Shown: piece after piece, positions 22,351 to 31,132 of the stretch
Layout: every line of letters begins with the position of its first letter
Position numbering within the stretch: the first letter of the stretch is position 1
Assembly: GCF_013385175.1 (NCBI RefSeq)
Contig: NZ_JABZEO010000021.1
Span: 1 to 42,930, forward strand
Origin: Allochromatium humboldtianum
GTDB taxonomy: Bacteria > Pseudomonadota > Gammaproteobacteria > Chromatiales > Chromatiaceae
DNA length: 42,930 nucleotides
Reading direction: 5' to 3'
The notes under the pieces: generated by a model
The model's database searches: none
Seen by the model: only the letters and a program-made list of their open reading frames with translations
Told to the model about the DNA's origin: nothing
Translations under genes and position numbers: made by a program

Positions 22351-25300
22351 CGACCGGCATCGTCCGCGTTGAGTGGCGGCGGAACCGCGGGAAGGTCGAG
22401 CCGCGTCTCGGGGTTCGATTCGATGCGCCGGGCCAGCTCGCGAATCGTGCGACTCTCGAACAACAGCGCGGTCGGAATCCGGAGGCCGTCCGACGCTTGC
22501 AGCCGCTCGATGACATGCAGGGCGTGGAGAGACCCCAAGCCGAGCGACGCGAGGTCGTCATCGAGACTCAGCTCGTCGGGACGCGCGCGCAGTACCCGAC
22601 AGATCGTTCTCTGAATAAGCTCTGCCAGTGAGCCGGCGCCGGATTGGTCCGAGTGGATTGGACAGTCGGGCGGCGAGGTCGAATCGCCCGGAGCGTCCGT
22701 GTCGGTCCGTGGGGACAGCCAGTAGCGATCGGACTCGAATGGATAGGTCGGCAGACGCAGGCGCCGTCGGCGCCGGCCCGAATGCAGGAGGTTCCAGTCG
22801 ATATCGACACCGGCGACCCACAGTTGGGCCAGCTTTTCCAGCGAGCGATTCGCTAGCAGTTGCTGGAGGATGGTCCTGCCGTCCGCGCCCGACATCAGCG
22901 CGTGAATGGCGGCATCGGGCGATTCAACGCGACCCTGATGGATGCCGTGTGTCTGTTCGCCGTCGAGGAAGTCCGACAGACACCGCACCGCCGCCGCAAC
23001 CGAGTCCGCGACGAACGCCAATCGCCATGCCATGGCCCGGCGCCCCGTCTGGAGGGTGAAGGCCAGATCGGGCCAGCTCGAATCGGGTTGCTCGTCCAGG
23101 AACCGAACCAGATGCGACGCGGACTCGCGCAACTGGATCGGCGTGCGTGCGGAGAGCACCAACAGCGCCGGCTCGCCGGAACCGAGCGCCGCGCGGTTTG
23201 GAGCAGGGGCGACGTATTCCTCGAGCAGAACGAAACCATTGGTTCCGGTCAGGCTCAGGCCGTTGATGGCCGCCCGTCTCGGATGGCCCTCGGGCCGAGC
23301 CCAATCGCGCCGCTCCGGCAGCAGATAAAAGGGACTGTCTTGCCGAGCGAGGGCCTCGCTCGGCCGGTCGGGGATGGCCATCGGCGGCAACTGTCCCTTG
23401 CGCAGCGCCTGGACGACCTTGATCAGACAGGCGATCCCCGCCGCCTCCAATGGGTGGCCGATGTTCGGCTTCAGCGATCCGATCGCGCAGAAGCCGGTGG
23501 CGTTGGCACGATCGCCGAAGCTGTCGCTCAGCGCCTTGAGTTCCGCCTCGTCGCCCAGTTTGCTGCTCGTTCCATGCGCCTCGACGAGCCCGATGGTGCG
23601 CGGATCGATGCCGGTGCGCTCGAACACCTCCCGCTGGAGTTGCCCCTGCCTGGCGGCCTTGGGGGCCGTGAGACCGTTCTTGGCGCCGTCCTGGTTGATG
23701 CCGCAGCCGAGTATGACCGCCTCGATGTGATCTCCATCTGCGACCGCGTCCTCGAGTCGCTTGAGCAGCACCGCGCCGACCGCCTCGCCGACGGCCCAGC
23801 CGTCGGCGGTCGCGTCGAAGGCCCGGCATTCGCCGCCCGGAGACAGCAGTCCCATGGACTGACAGGCCCGGAAGATCCGGTCGTCACTGGCGACATGGAC
23901 ACCGCCCACCAGGGCCGCGTCGCACTCGCCCGCGTTCAGAGCACGGCAGGCCTGCTCCAGGGCGACGAACGACGAGGCACAGGCATTGTCGACGACGACA
24001 CAGGGACCGCCCCAATCGAACAGGTAGGACAGCCGGCCGGCGAGACCGGACCCGATGTTTCCAAGCAGGCTATGCGGGTCGGGTGACTCGATGCGCGGGT
24101 AATAGCCCGACATGGACACCCCCAGGAAGAGGCCGCACCGACCGCCCGCCAACCCCTGGGGCTGGTAGCCGGCGTCCTCGATCGCCTTCCAGGCTTCCTG
24201 GAGGAACAGGCGATGCTGCGGGTCGGTCTGCTCGGCCTCTGCCCGGCTCATGTTGAAGAAGGCCGCGTCGAAACGGTCGATCCCGTCGAGAAACCCCGCC
24301 CGGTAGCGCTCCGCCGAGTCGGATCGAAAGAATCCCTGGGGGGCCAGGCGATCCGCCGGAACCGTCCCGATCGAGCGCCGGCCCTGGGCCAGATTGTCCC
24401 AGAAGGTCTCGACGTCGTCCGCATCCGGGAAACGACCGGACAGGCCGACGATCGCGATCCGGTCCTGCGCGTGAGGATCCTGGTCGCGAGCGGCGGATGG
24501 CGAACGAGCAGCGGGCGGGTCGGGCAAGGCGGCGACGGGCGCCGGCCCCGGCGCGACTGCATGCTGTTCATGAGGGTGGGGCGCGGGTTCCCCGTCCGTC
24601 GCGCTCGGCGCGTGCCCTGGACGTGCAGCGTCGGTGTCTGTCCGCGACAGAAAGGCCGCCAGACGCCGGACTGTCGGATGATCGTAGAGCGTGCTCGTGG
24701 CCAGTTGCACACCGAGCCGCGCCTGGATCGCATGCGCCAGCTCCACCGCGAGGATCGAGTCGAGGCCCAGGTCCGCGAACGGGGCCTCGACGTCGATACT
24801 CCGGGCCTCGATGAACAGGGTTTCGCCGACGAGTTGGCGTAGCCGTTCCTCGTGATCGCGCGCCTGCCCGGACGGCGGAGCATCAGAAGGTGGCGGGGCT
24901 GGCGGGGACGCCGGAGACTCGGGTTCGCGCCGACCGGCGGCGGCCCCCGAGAGATGGGCGGCCAACTGGCGAACGGTCGGGTGGTCATACAGGGTGCTGG
25001 CCGCGACCTGATATCCGAGACGGTCGCCAATGGCCTTGACCAGCTCCACCGCCAGGATCGAGTCGAGACCGAGATCGGCGAATCGGGTGTCGGCCTCGAC
25101 CCGGGCCGGTTCGACGTACAGCACGCCCGCGACCAGATCGCGCAGTCGGCTCAGGACGACGTCGGCATCTTCCGCGACCACGGGTGGGGCGTTCGGAGCG
25201 AGCTGGACGCGCGGACTCTTTGCGTCGCGGTCGATCGCGGAGACACGTCCGCTCGACGTCCGAGTGTCGTCCGGGGTGTTCAGATCCCGTAGCCGGAGCG

Positions 25301-27137
25301 CGACCCTGGGCGGCGCGGACACGTGCGTCACCGATTCCGGCACCCTGGTCTCCGGTGCCGTCGAGTCCCCGGCCTGGTCGAACCAGTAACGCCGATCCTC
25401 GAATGGATGTGTCGGTAGATGCAGACGGTGAGGCCGCAGACCCGCGAAGAACGGCGTCCAGTCGACCTCGGCGCCCCGGACCCAGGCCGGCCCGGCGTCG
25501 GAGACATCCGTTTCCCGTTCCTCGTGCTCGGCCCGGCCCCGATGGATCGCGATGTCGTCTCCGCCGCCTTCCAGGAAGGCACGCAGCCCGCTGCGAACCC
25601 GTTCGATACGGTCGACCCGGAACGCCAGTCGTTCCTTGAGCGCCGAACGGCCGACGCTCAGGGTGAAGGCCAGATCGTCGAGACGCACGCTGTCGTGCGC
25701 CTCCTCCAGCCATCGATCGAGACGTCGGGCCTTCTCGATCAGGGCGTCCAGGCTGTCGGCCGAGAGCGTGATCCAGAACTCGGTCCCGGCGGGAAGCGGC
25801 GCTCGCTCCGGGACCGGCGGCGCCTCTTCCAGCACCAGGTAGCCGTTCGTGCCGGTAAAGCCAACGCCGCAGACGGCCGCGCGCCTGGGAAATCCGGCGT
25901 TCTCTTCCCAGGGTTCGAGGACGGTATTGATGTGAAAGGGCCAATCTCCGTCGATCGACGCATTCGGTGTCGCAAAGCGAATCTGGGGCGGGATGGCCCG
26001 GTGGCGCAACGCCATCAAAACCTTGATCAGCGAGGTCGTCCCGGACGCCGCGAAACCATGCCCGAGGTTGGCCTTCGAGGAGCCGATCCGGCATCTGGCC
26101 GTCCGCCCGACGTCGGACGCAAAGGCCTCCCGCAAGGCCCGCGCCTCCACGGGATCCCCCTTGGGCGTGCCGGTTCCGTGCGCTTCCACATACTGGATCG
26201 TGCCGGGATCGATCCCGGCGCGGCGATGGACCTCACGCATCAGATCCCGCTGCGATTCCAGGCTCGGGGCCGTGATCCCCTCGATGTCCCAGGCCTGATT
26301 CAAGCCCGAGGCCAGGATCACGCCATGGATCGCGTCGTGGTCGGCGAGGGCCTGATCGAGCCGCTTGAGCACGACCACCGCGATCGCCTCGCCGGGGACG
26401 GTGCCATCGGCCTCGGCATCGAACGGACGACAGAGACCGCGGCGCGAGAGAATGCCCACGCGCTCCATCACATGGAAGCGTCGTTGCGTGAGGAACAGCG
26501 AGACGCCGCCGGCGATGGCCATGTCCAGCTCGCGATCCTGGAGCGCGCGGCACGCCAGATGCAAGGCGACCATGGACGAGGAGGAGGCCGTGTCGACGGC
26601 GATCGCCGGGCCGCGCAGGTTCAGGACATAGCTCACGCGCCCCGGTGAAAAGCACGCGGCCCCCATCATCTCCTGGGCGTGTGGAGACAGCGCGGTGGCC
26701 TGGGTGAGCAGATCGTGATAATCGTTCGACATCTGCCCGATGTAGACGCCGCAGCGTGCATCGCTCAAGGCTTCCCGGGCGTATCCGGCATCCTCGACCG
26801 CGTTCCACGCCTCTTCCAGCAGGAGCCGTTGCTGCGGGTCCATGAACATGGCCTCGCGCGGCGGAATGCCGAAAAAGCCCGCGTCGAAGCGTTCGACATC
26901 CTCGATGAAGGCGCCCCAGCGACAGACGGGTTCCTGGACGGCCGCCAGTCCGGGCAAGTCCCAATAGCGTCGGCGGTCCTCGGGAATCTCGGTGATCGCA
27001 CAGACGCCTGACGCCAGATTGGCCCAGAGTCGATCCGCGTCGGCGGCTCCGGGGAAGCGTCCGGACAATCCAATGATCGCGATCGCCGTCCCCGAAGCCT
27101 CGGTCACAGCCTGGCCTGCCACGGTGTCCACACTCAT
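19869..27137 (-). CDS. Trans-AT polyketide synthase/NRPS, first part (KS0-ACP-ACP-KS-ACP-C-A core)
   Basis: About 2422 residues. Domains, numbered from the alternative TTG at 27143: KS1 (20-435, active Cys replaced by Ser187, His322 and His362 kept) and its post-KS linker; two ACPs (Ser about 695 and 795); KS2 (892-1475, Cys1055, His1190, His1230); an ACP with GLGSL at its serine (about 1537); a condensation domain (1600-2020, HHLIFDG at 1731-1737); and an adenylation core (2045-2424) with YTSGSTG and YGPTETT. It stops just after YRTGDLVRYV, before A8 and the catalytic A10 lysine. Start: ATG at 27137 lies 14 bases after GAGAGG, TTG at 27143 lies 8 bases after it, so either is possible. No loading domain precedes KS1, so an upstream protein or a non-condensing role for KS1 is implied. 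It is first in the synthase transcript and divergent from the gene at 27478. Confidence 0.9.
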   Translation of the reverse strand: MSVDTVAGQAVTEASGTAIAIIGLSGRFPGAADADRLWANLASGVCAITEIPEDRRRYWDLPGLAAVQEPVCRWGAFIEDVERFDAGFFGIPPREAMFMDPQQRLLLEEAWNAVEDAGYAREALSDARCGVYIGQMSNDYHDLLTQATALSPHAQEMMGAACFSPGRVSYVLNLRGPAIAVDTASSSSMVALHLACRALQDRELDMAIAGGVSLFLTQRRFHVMERVGILSRRGLCRPFDAEADGTVPGEAIAVVVLKRLDQALADHDAIHGVILASGLNQAWDIEGITAPSLESQRDLMREVHRRAGIDPGTIQYVEAHGTGTPKGDPVEARALREAFASDVGRTARCRIGSSKANLGHGFAASGTTSLIKVLMALRHRAIPPQIRFATPNASIDGDWPFHINTVLEPWEENAGFPRRAAVCGVGFTGTNGYLVLEEAPPVPERAPLPAGTEFWITLSADSLDALIEKARRLDRWLEEAHDSVRLDDLAFTLSVGRSALKERLAFRVDRIERVRSGLRAFLEGGGDDIAIHRGRAEHEERETDVSDAGPAWVRGAEVDWTPFFAGLRPHRLHLPTHPFEDRRYWFDQAGDSTAPETRVPESVTHVSAPPRVALRLRDLNTPDDTRTSSGRVSAIDRDAKSPRVQLAPNAPPVVAEDADVVLSRLRDLVAGVLYVEPARVEADTRFADLGLDSILAVELVKAIGDRLGYQVAASTLYDHPTVRQLAAHLSGAAAGRREPESPASPPAPPPSDAPPSGQARDHEERLRQLVGETLFIEARSIDVEAPFADLGLDSILAVELAHAIQARLGVQLATSTLYDHPTVRRLAAFLSRTDTDAARPGHAPSATDGEPAPHPHEQHAVAPGPAPVAALPDPPAARSPSAARDQDPHAQDRIAIVGLSGRFPDADDVETFWDNLAQGRRSIGTVPADRLAPQGFFRSDSAERYRAGFLDGIDRFDAAFFNMSRAEAEQTDPQHRLFLQEAWKAIEDAGYQPQGLAGGRCGLFLGVSMSGYYPRIESPDPHSLLGNIGSGLAGRLSYLFDWGGPCVVVDNACASSFVALEQACRALNAGECDAALVGGVHVASDDRIFRACQSMGLLSPGGECRAFDATADGWAVGEAVGAVLLKRLEDAVADGDHIEAVILGCGINQDGAKNGLTAPKAARQGQLQREVFERTGIDPRTIGLVEAHGTSSKLGDEAELKALSDSFGDRANATGFCAIGSLKPNIGHPLEAAGIACLIKVVQALRKGQLPPMAIPDRPSEALARQDSPFYLLPERRDWARPEGHPRRAAINGLSLTGTNGFVLLEEYVAPAPNRAALGSGEPALLVLSARTPIQLRESASHLVRFLDEQPDSSWPDLAFTLQTGRRAMAWRLAFVADSVAAAVRCLSDFLDGEQTHGIHQGRVESPDAAIHALMSGADGRTILQQLLANRSLEKLAQLWVAGVDIDWNLLHSGRRRRRLRLPTYPFESDRYWLSPRTDTDAPGDSTSPPDCPIHSDQSGAGSLAELIQRTICRVLRARPDELSLDDDLASLGLGSLHALHVIERLQASDGLRIPTALLFESRTIRELARRIESNPETRLDLPAVPPPLNADDAGRTATDFGLCESQRAIRAIQTLDPENRDYYIPVAWRWDEPIEVQALTQALTELATLHPALRTVFPATTGEPLQTVGPPSPVAVSRIDAASWSEPQLSRQLWELGRQPLDLERGPLWHATVLSLSDDRSLLLLVFHHLIFDGHSLGVMLEDIQRHYRLAVEETASSPTPGGPGFADFVARETDYLTGPTFEADRAYWLGRFPEGFPPLAIARDGTGAADAGALIARSIPSDRVSALRSLAVAERTTLQAVLLAAFESLLAIAGRQERVVAGVVTDLRPAEGFDQVIGCFANLLPIAVEIPPTLAFREILRRVFATLLEAFEHRRLPFRRLSWALAERDDAESHYQLQAAFYFQSWENPVQRGLVSRLLPEIHQTGELDLVLEVIEQDLDWRLNLKYRPGVYSRDTAESLAERYLDLLDRIVADPDFRIADGLEGKPTVGGSNQTAPFVYPALCVDELIAQQAGRRPDAVAAIFEDRRLTYRELTACADRLARRLVDAGVRPGALVAVMLHRSLEMLVGLLAVWRAGAAYVPIDLAQPAARIAHILTDSRVAVALTQTSSEPRPPGVRALGVDLQSLLDESGPPPEPAVPRAPESLAYVIYTSGSTGVPKGVRITHRNLVHFLSCMADSPGCSARDHLLALTTISFDIAALELFLPLITGAKVEILPEDSVRDGVRLKRAVESSGATIVQATPATWKMLLAAELGAIPTVKALCGGEAWDERLAAALLERVGELWNLYGPTETTVWSSVQRVEPGQPVHLGTPIGNTRFYVVDEAMNPVRPGEIGELLIAGDGVALGYLNRPDLERERFVTSPFESGERLYRTGDLVRYV
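22430..24475 (-). other. Module KS2-ACP, atypical ketosynthase signatures
   Basis: KS2 has VVVDNACASSF at the active cysteine (codon 23979-23981) and EAHGTSSKLGDEAE where most KS have HGTGT..GDP. The second histidine (NIGHP) is present. All three catalytic residues are therefore retained, but the motifs are divergent. The ACP that follows has GLGSLHAL, keeping the modifiable serine but with Gly in place of the usual preceding Asp. There are no reductive domains, so a beta-keto unit would be passed on. Confidence 0.8.
24620..25200 (-). other. Tandem acyl carrier proteins
   Basis: Two consecutive carrier domains share the motif DLGLDSILAVEL around the phosphopantetheine serine (about 25060 and 24760 on the plus scale). 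Both continue into an STLYDHPTVR segment. They are similar enough to suggest duplication. Neither has the Trp flag of classical beta-branching ACPs. Confidence 0.85.
25380..27086 (-). other. Ketosynthase 1, Cys-to-Ser (KS0), with post-KS linker
   Basis: The active-site motif reads VDTASSSSMVALH where the family has DTACSSS. The codon at 26583-26585 (minus strand) is TCC, one base from the TGC of cysteine. The two histidines (EAHGTGTP and NLGHGF) are intact. The post-KS segment has the Tyr-Thr-Leu-x-x-Gly-Arg-type helix and ends in the LPTHPF...RYWF linker seen in trans-AT synthases. A KS without the thiol cannot form the normal acyl-Cys intermediate, so a non-elongating role is inferred. Confidence 0.85.
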
Positions 27138-27477
27138 ACTCAAAGTCCGAGCCTCTCGACATGGGCGGATGGCGGGAGTTTACGGCAAGGCCGCCGCCTG
27201 ATCGAGAACCAGCAGATGGGCTGAAAGCATGGGCACGTCTACTCTTCAGACACGACGTGCAAGTATCATCGCTTTTTTGTGCAGACGCATGACCATGGCG
27301 ACCAATCTTCCCATGTTCGGTTTGGACGCGCCGGGCAGCGCTCGAACACTTCGAAGAGCCGCGAGCCGCTGGAGAAACTCGCGGGCAAGGAACAACGGAC
27401 AGCTCTTTCGCGGCCCAGGATCACAGGGGCCGCAACAGTAGAATCAAAACGCACCAATCAATTGATAACCCGTCCGT
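27138..27477. promoter_or_regulatory. Divergent intergenic region between the synthase and the ABM-like gene
   Basis: About 340 bases without a convincing gene. It must hold the promoter of the synthase (minus) and of the gene at 27478 (plus). GAGAGG (27152-27157, minus) is the likely ribosome site of the synthase. An inverted repeat CCGCGAG (27359-27365) / CTCGCGG (27378-27384) with a 12-base spacer and the palindrome CTTCGAAG lie in the middle and could be regulator targets. No confident -35/-10 pair was found on either strand. Confidence 0.4.
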
Positions 27478-28074
27478 ATGAATATGAAACTTGTCTATTC
27501 CTCGTCTTCAATTTTTCCCGATGCGGCTGATCCTCACAGTCACTCTGTCACCGTCCTGGTCAACCGGGTCGTGCCGTCGACCGATAGCCAGTCTTTCATG
27601 GCTGAACTGCGCCATCTGCTCGAAGAATTCGACCGCTTTCCCGGAACCGCCGGAAGCCTGGTCTTCCAGCAGAGCGACGGCGACACTCAGGTCGAGTTCT
27701 CGATCATGCAGCGGTTCGCCAGCGAGGAGGATCATCAGGCCTGGCGCGCTTCGCCGGATTTTGACCGCTGGCTCAGAGAAATTGTCCCTCAGACGCCGAT
27801 GCCGAATCATGTCCGGCATTATTCCGGAGTGGAATCACTCTTTGTTTCAGACCGAACCGCTGGCGCACCACCGCTCTGGAAAATGACTGTCCTACTGCTC
27901 ATCGCGGCTTACCCGATGACGTTGGCGAGTTCCCACTGGATTGCACCCGCTCTGTCCGGGTTGCCGATGCTTCTGAGCACACTGATCATGTCGCTCTGTG
28001 TCGTATCGGCAATGACCTATGTGCTCGTTCCATTGTTGACCAGGATATTCCGTGGGTGGCTGGAATCCGCCTAG
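27478..28074 (+). CDS. Antibiotic-biosynthesis-monooxygenase-fold protein with two C-terminal membrane helices
   Basis: 198 residues. The N-terminal part (about 20-115) has the layout of a ferredoxin-like ABM domain: a VTVLVNRVV strand, a helix ending LLEEFDRFPGTAGS, a strand with VEFSIMQRF, then W and F in the SPDFDRWLREI helix. Residues about 130-190 form two hydrophobic helices (KMTVLLLIAAYPMTL and LLSTLIMSLCVVSAMTYVLV) ending LLTRIFRGWL. This two-part arrangement is common in uncharacterised bacterial ABM-like membrane proteins. The soluble domain may bind haem or a small substrate, but no activity can be assigned. Two ATG codons (27478, 27484) are possible and neither has a clear Shine-Dalgarno. 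It is divergent from the synthase, so a role in that pathway is possible but not shown, and it is convergent with prpC. Confidence 0.75.
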   Translation: MNMKLVYSSSSIFPDAADPHSHSVTVLVNRVVPSTDSQSFMAELRHLLEEFDRFPGTAGSLVFQQSDGDTQVEFSIMQRFASEEDHQAWRASPDFDRWLREIVPQTPMPNHVRHYSGVESLFVSDRTAGAPPLWKMTVLLLIAAYPMTLASSHWIAPALSGLPMLLSTLIMSLCVVSAMTYVLVPLLTRIFRGWLESA

Positions 28075-28123
28075 ACGTTGAACGAAGGGGGCGTCGTACT
28101 AACCGAGCGTGGCGGGTCGATGC

Positions 28124-28161
28124 GCCTGGTCGAGCGGGTCGGCGAAACCACTCGACCAGGC
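28124..28161. terminator. Hairpin between convergent genes
   Basis: Perfect 11-base arms GCCTGGTCGAG (28124-28134) and CTCGACCAGGC (28151-28161) with a 16-base loop, between the ABM-like gene (plus) and prpC (minus). There is no T-run, so it is a weak or RNA-stabilising bidirectional terminator. Confidence 0.6.
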
Positions 28162-28175
28162 AAAGCGGCGTCCGA

Positions 28176-29324
28176 TCAGCGCGCCTCGATCGGCGCCCAG
28201 CTCAGATTCTCCGGCCCGACATAGTTGGCGCTCGGGCGGATGATCTTGCCGTCCTGGCGCTGCTCGATCACATGCGCGACCCAGCCGGTGGTGCGTGAGA
28301 TGACGAAGATCGGCGTGAACAGCGGGGTCGGCACGCCCATCTGCGCGTAGGACACGGCCGAGAACCAGTCGAGGTTGGGGAACATCTTCTTGAGCTCCCA
28401 CATGACGGTTTCGAGCCGATCGGCCACGTCGAACATGCGCCGGTCGCCGTTGGTGTTCGACAGACGCTCGGCGACGGCCTTGATGACCTTGTTGCGCGGG
28501 TCCGAGATCGTATAGACCGGATGGCCGAAGCCAATGATGATCTCCTTGCGCGCCACCCGCTCGCGGATGTCGGCCTCGGCCTCATCCGCCGTAGCGTAGC
28601 GTTCCTGGATCTCGCAGGCGACCTCGTTGGCCCCGCCGTGCTTGGGACCGCGCAGCGCGCCGATGGCGCCGCTGATGGCCGAGTACATATCCGAGTTGGT
28701 GCCCGCGATCACGCGCGCGGTGAAGGTCGAGGCGTTGAACTCGTGCTCGGCGTAGAGGATGAGCGAGGTGTGCATGGCGCGCACCCATTCCTCGGACGGC
28801 TTCTCGCCATGCAGCAGGTGCAGGAAGTGACCGCCGATGGTGTCGTCGTCGGTCTCGACCTCGATGCGACGGCCGTGATGCGCGAAGTGATACCAGTACA
28901 GCAGCATCGATCCGAAACTGGCGATGAGCCGGTCGCCGATCTCGCGCGCGGCGGCCACGGGCATGTCGTCGCGTTCCGGCTCCAGGGTGCCAAGCAGCGA
29001 ACAGCCGACCCGCAGCACGTCCATCGGATGCGCGGTGGAGGCCGGGATCTGTTCCAGCGCGGTCTTGACTGCCGCCGGCAGACCGCGCATGGACTTGAGC
29101 TTGCGCTTGTAAGCCTCGAGTTCGGCGCGGGTCGGCAGACGCTCGTGGATGAGCAGATGCGCGACCTCCTCGAACTCGGCCTGATCGGCGAAGTCGAGGA
29201 TGTCATAGCCGCGATAGTGCAGATCGTTGCCGGTGAGGCCGACGGTGCAGATGGCGGTGTTGCCGGCGACGGTGCCGGAGAGGGCGACCGACTTCTTCGG
29301 CTTGGGCTGGTGGGTCTCGGTCAT
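28176..29324 (-). CDS. prpC: 2-methylcitrate synthase
   Basis: 382 residues, the usual length for PrpC. It condenses propionyl-CoA with oxaloacetate to 2-methylcitrate, the entry step of the cytosolic methylcitrate cycle. The citrate-synthase catalytic residues are visible as [10 protein letters not shown] (His), GFGHPVY (His) and the C-terminal [14 protein letters not shown] block. The short N-terminus and the [13 protein letters not shown] start favour methylcitrate synthase over the longer GltA-type citrate synthase. The ATG is preceded by GAGGAAACG. It follows prpB by 30 bases on the same strand, so the two are co-transcribed. A hairpin follows it, so a methylcitrate dehydratase gene is not next in the operon. 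Confidence 0.93.
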   Translation of the reverse strand: MTETHQPKPKKSVALSGTVAGNTAICTVGLTGNDLHYRGYDILDFADQAEFEEVAHLLIHERLPTRAELEAYKRKLKSMRGLPAAVKTALEQIPASTAHPMDVLRVGCSLLGTLEPERDDMPVAAAREIGDRLIASFGSMLLYWYHFAHHGRRIEVETDDDTIGGHFLHLLHGEKPSEEWVRAMHTSLILYAEHEFNASTFTARVIAGTNSDMYSAISGAIGALRGPKHGGANEVACEIQERYATADEAEADIRERVARKEIIIGFGHPVYTISDPRNKVIKAVAERLSNTNGDRRMFDVADRLETVMWELKKMFPNLDWFSAVSYAQMGVPTPLFTPIFVISRTTGWVAHVIEQRQDGKIIRPSANYVGPENLSWAPIEAR

Positions 29325-29354
29325 CGTTTCCTCGCTTGTTTTTCTAAGACGGCC

Positions 29355-30245
29355 TTATTCGCCGGAGCGTTCCTGCGCGAACAGCGCGTCGAGTTTCTGC
29401 TCGAAGTGGTGGTAATCGAGATAGTCGTAGAGTTCCATGCGCGTCTGCATGGTGTCGACGACATTGGCCTGGGTGCCGTCGCGGCGGAGCGCCTGATAGA
29501 CGTTGAGCGCGGCCTTGTTCATGGCACGGAAGGCCGACAGCGGATAGAGCACCAGCGACACGCCCACGGCCCCCAGTTCGGTGGTGGTGAACAGCGGCGT
29601 GGCGCCGAACTCGGTGATATTGGCCAGCACCGGCACCTTGACGGCGGCGGTGAAGCGCTCGTATTGCGCCAGCTCGGTCATGGCCTCGGGGAAGATCATG
29701 TCGGCGCCGGCCTCGACACAGGCCTGAGCGCGCTCGATGGCCGCGTCCAGTCCCTCGACGGCGAGCGCGTCGGTGCGGGCCATGATGACGAAGTCATCGG
29801 TGCGCGCATCCACGGCGGCCTTGATGCGGTCGACCATCTCGGCCTGCGAGACGATCGCCTTGCCGGGACGATGCCCGCAGCGCTTGGCGGCGACCTGATC
29901 CTCGATGTGACAGCCGGCCGCCCCGGCGCGGATCAGCTGCTTGACGGTGCGGGCGATGTTGAAGGCCCCGCCCCAGCCGGTGTCGGCATCGACCAGCAGC
30001 GGCAGGTCGGTGATATAGGTGATGCGGCTGACGTCCTCCAGCACATTGTCCAGACTGGTCATGCCCAGATCCGGGATGCCGTAGGAACCGGCCGCGACAC
30101 CGCCGCCGGACAGATAGAGAGCGCGATAGCCGGTGCGCTCGGCCATGCGGGCGTGATAGGCGTTGATGGCGCCCACCACTTGCAAGGGGCGTTCTTCCTG
30201 GACCGCGAGGCGCAGCTTGGCGCCGGGTGTCATGGCTTGGGTCAT
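29355..30245 (-). CDS. prpB: 2-methylisocitrate lyase
   Basis: 296 residues, the same length as characterised PrpB. It cleaves 2-methylisocitrate to pyruvate and succinate, the last step of the cycle. The isocitrate-lyase superfamily signature is present as KRCGHRPGK with the catalytic cysteine, and [10 protein letters not shown] supplies the metal-binding Asp. The start at 30245 gives [10 protein letters not shown]; a second Met is four codons on. The frame stays open about 36 codons further upstream, but that part is Arg/Pro-rich and unlike the family. It lies 46 bases after the regulator gene and 30 before prpC. Confidence 0.93.
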   Translation of the reverse strand: MTQAMTPGAKLRLAVQEERPLQVVGAINAYHARMAERTGYRALYLSGGGVAAGSYGIPDLGMTSLDNVLEDVSRITYITDLPLLVDADTGWGGAFNIARTVKQLIRAGAAGCHIEDQVAAKRCGHRPGKAIVSQAEMVDRIKAAVDARTDDFVIMARTDALAVEGLDAAIERAQACVEAGADMIFPEAMTELAQYERFTAAVKVPVLANITEFGATPLFTTTELGAVGVSLVLYPLSAFRAMNKAALNVYQALRRDGTQANVVDTMQTRMELYDYLDYHHFEQKLDALFAQERSGE

Positions 30246-30291
30246 GGTCTGTGCTCGTCTCGGTTGGTGGAGCCGGATGGACTCGGGTCGT

Positions 30292-31083
30292 TCAGTTCGG
30301 GGTGGCCGGGGGCCGTGTGGTCGGGCGTCGCGGACGGCGAACCCTTGGCCCATTGATCGCCGACGGCGGGTGGCCGGCCGTAATCAGGGCCAGTTGCTGC
30401 TCGGTGGCCTGACGCGAGGCGCGGATATGACGGCGCATCAGCCACTCGGCCAGCTCGCCGTCGCGCGCGGCGATGGCCTCGACGATCAACTCATGCTCGC
30501 GCAGCGCCTCGCGGGTGCGATGGCTCTTCATGCCGAACTGGCAGCGGTACAGGCGCGTGAGGTGATAGAGATCGTTGCACAGGATCTCGATCAGACGGCG
30601 GTTGCCGCTGCCTCGGGCAATGCGGAAATGGAAATCGAGATCGCCTTCCTGCTGGAAGTAGCGTTGCCAGTCCTCGTGCGCGAGTTCCTGGCGGTGGCGT
30701 TCGAGCAGGGCCTTGAGTTCCGCGATGCCGGCGTCCGACATGCGCTCGGCGGCCAGACGCGCGGCCATGGCTTCCAGTCCCTCGCGCACACTATAGATTT
30801 CCAGCAACTCGGTGCTGCTGAGCTGGACGACGCGGGCGCCGACATTGGCGCGCCGTTCGATGAGCTTGATGGCTTCGAGCCGTTGCAGCGCCTCGCGCAG
30901 CGATCCGCGGCTGACGCCGTAACGCGCCGCCAGCGCCGGTTCGCTGATCTTGCTGCCCGCCGGGATCTCGCCCTCGACGATGGCCTGACGCAGTTGGTCG
31001 AACAGGCGATCGGCGATGGTGAGCGAGGGGGCGTCTTCGAGGTCCAGGGCCGCGAGTGTCATGGTGGATGTGTCGACAGTCAT
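30292..31083 (-). CDS. GntR-family (FCD-type) transcriptional regulator of the prp operon
   Basis: About 263 residues. The N-terminal winged helix has [39 protein letters not shown] and [13 protein letters not shown], the classic GntR DNA-binding layout. The C-terminal FCD ligand domain has [18 protein letters not shown] and [10 protein letters not shown], with Asp/His positions that hold a metal in this family. A Pro/Arg-rich tail of about 25 residues ends the protein. It heads the transcript gntR-prpB-prpC, so it probably senses a methylcitrate-cycle compound and represses its own operon. The start is uncertain: ATG 31083 or ATG 31062, neither with a good ribosome site. The earlier TTG at 31143 lies inside the operator palindrome and is unlikely. 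Confidence 0.85.
   Translation of the reverse strand: MTVDTSTMTLAALDLEDAPSLTIADRLFDQLRQAIVEGEIPAGSKISEPALAARYGVSRGSLREALQRLEAIKLIERRANVGARVVQLSSTELLEIYSVREGLEAMAARLAAERMSDAGIAELKALLERHRQELAHEDWQRYFQQEGDLDFHFRIARGSGNRRLIEILCNDLYHLTRLYRCQFGMKSHRTREALREHELIVEAIAARDGELAEWLMRRHIRASRQATEQQLALITAGHPPSAINGPRVRRPRRPTTRPPATPN
31071..31078. promoter_or_regulatory. Possible second GntR half-site copy
   Basis: TGTCGACA repeats the operator core about 64 bases (centre to centre) from site 1, overlapping the first codons of the regulator. If translation starts at 31062 it would lie in the leader. It is weaker than site 1 because the flanking A/T positions are missing. Confidence 0.4.
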
Positions 31084-31132
31084 CGGGTCGGTACGCCGTA
31101 AAATAGTCGATTCATCGATAATGTCAAGATGG

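Noticed and set aside
197-27143. Acyltransferase or thioesterase domains in the synthase
   Set aside because: Inter-domain stretches were scanned for GxSxG-type blocks of the right context and none were found; the line is AT-less and has no release domain.
28521-30356. Plus-strand 611-codon open frame opposite prpC/prpB
   Set aside because: The minus strand encodes two complete, well-conserved enzymes here; the plus frame has no recognisable motif.
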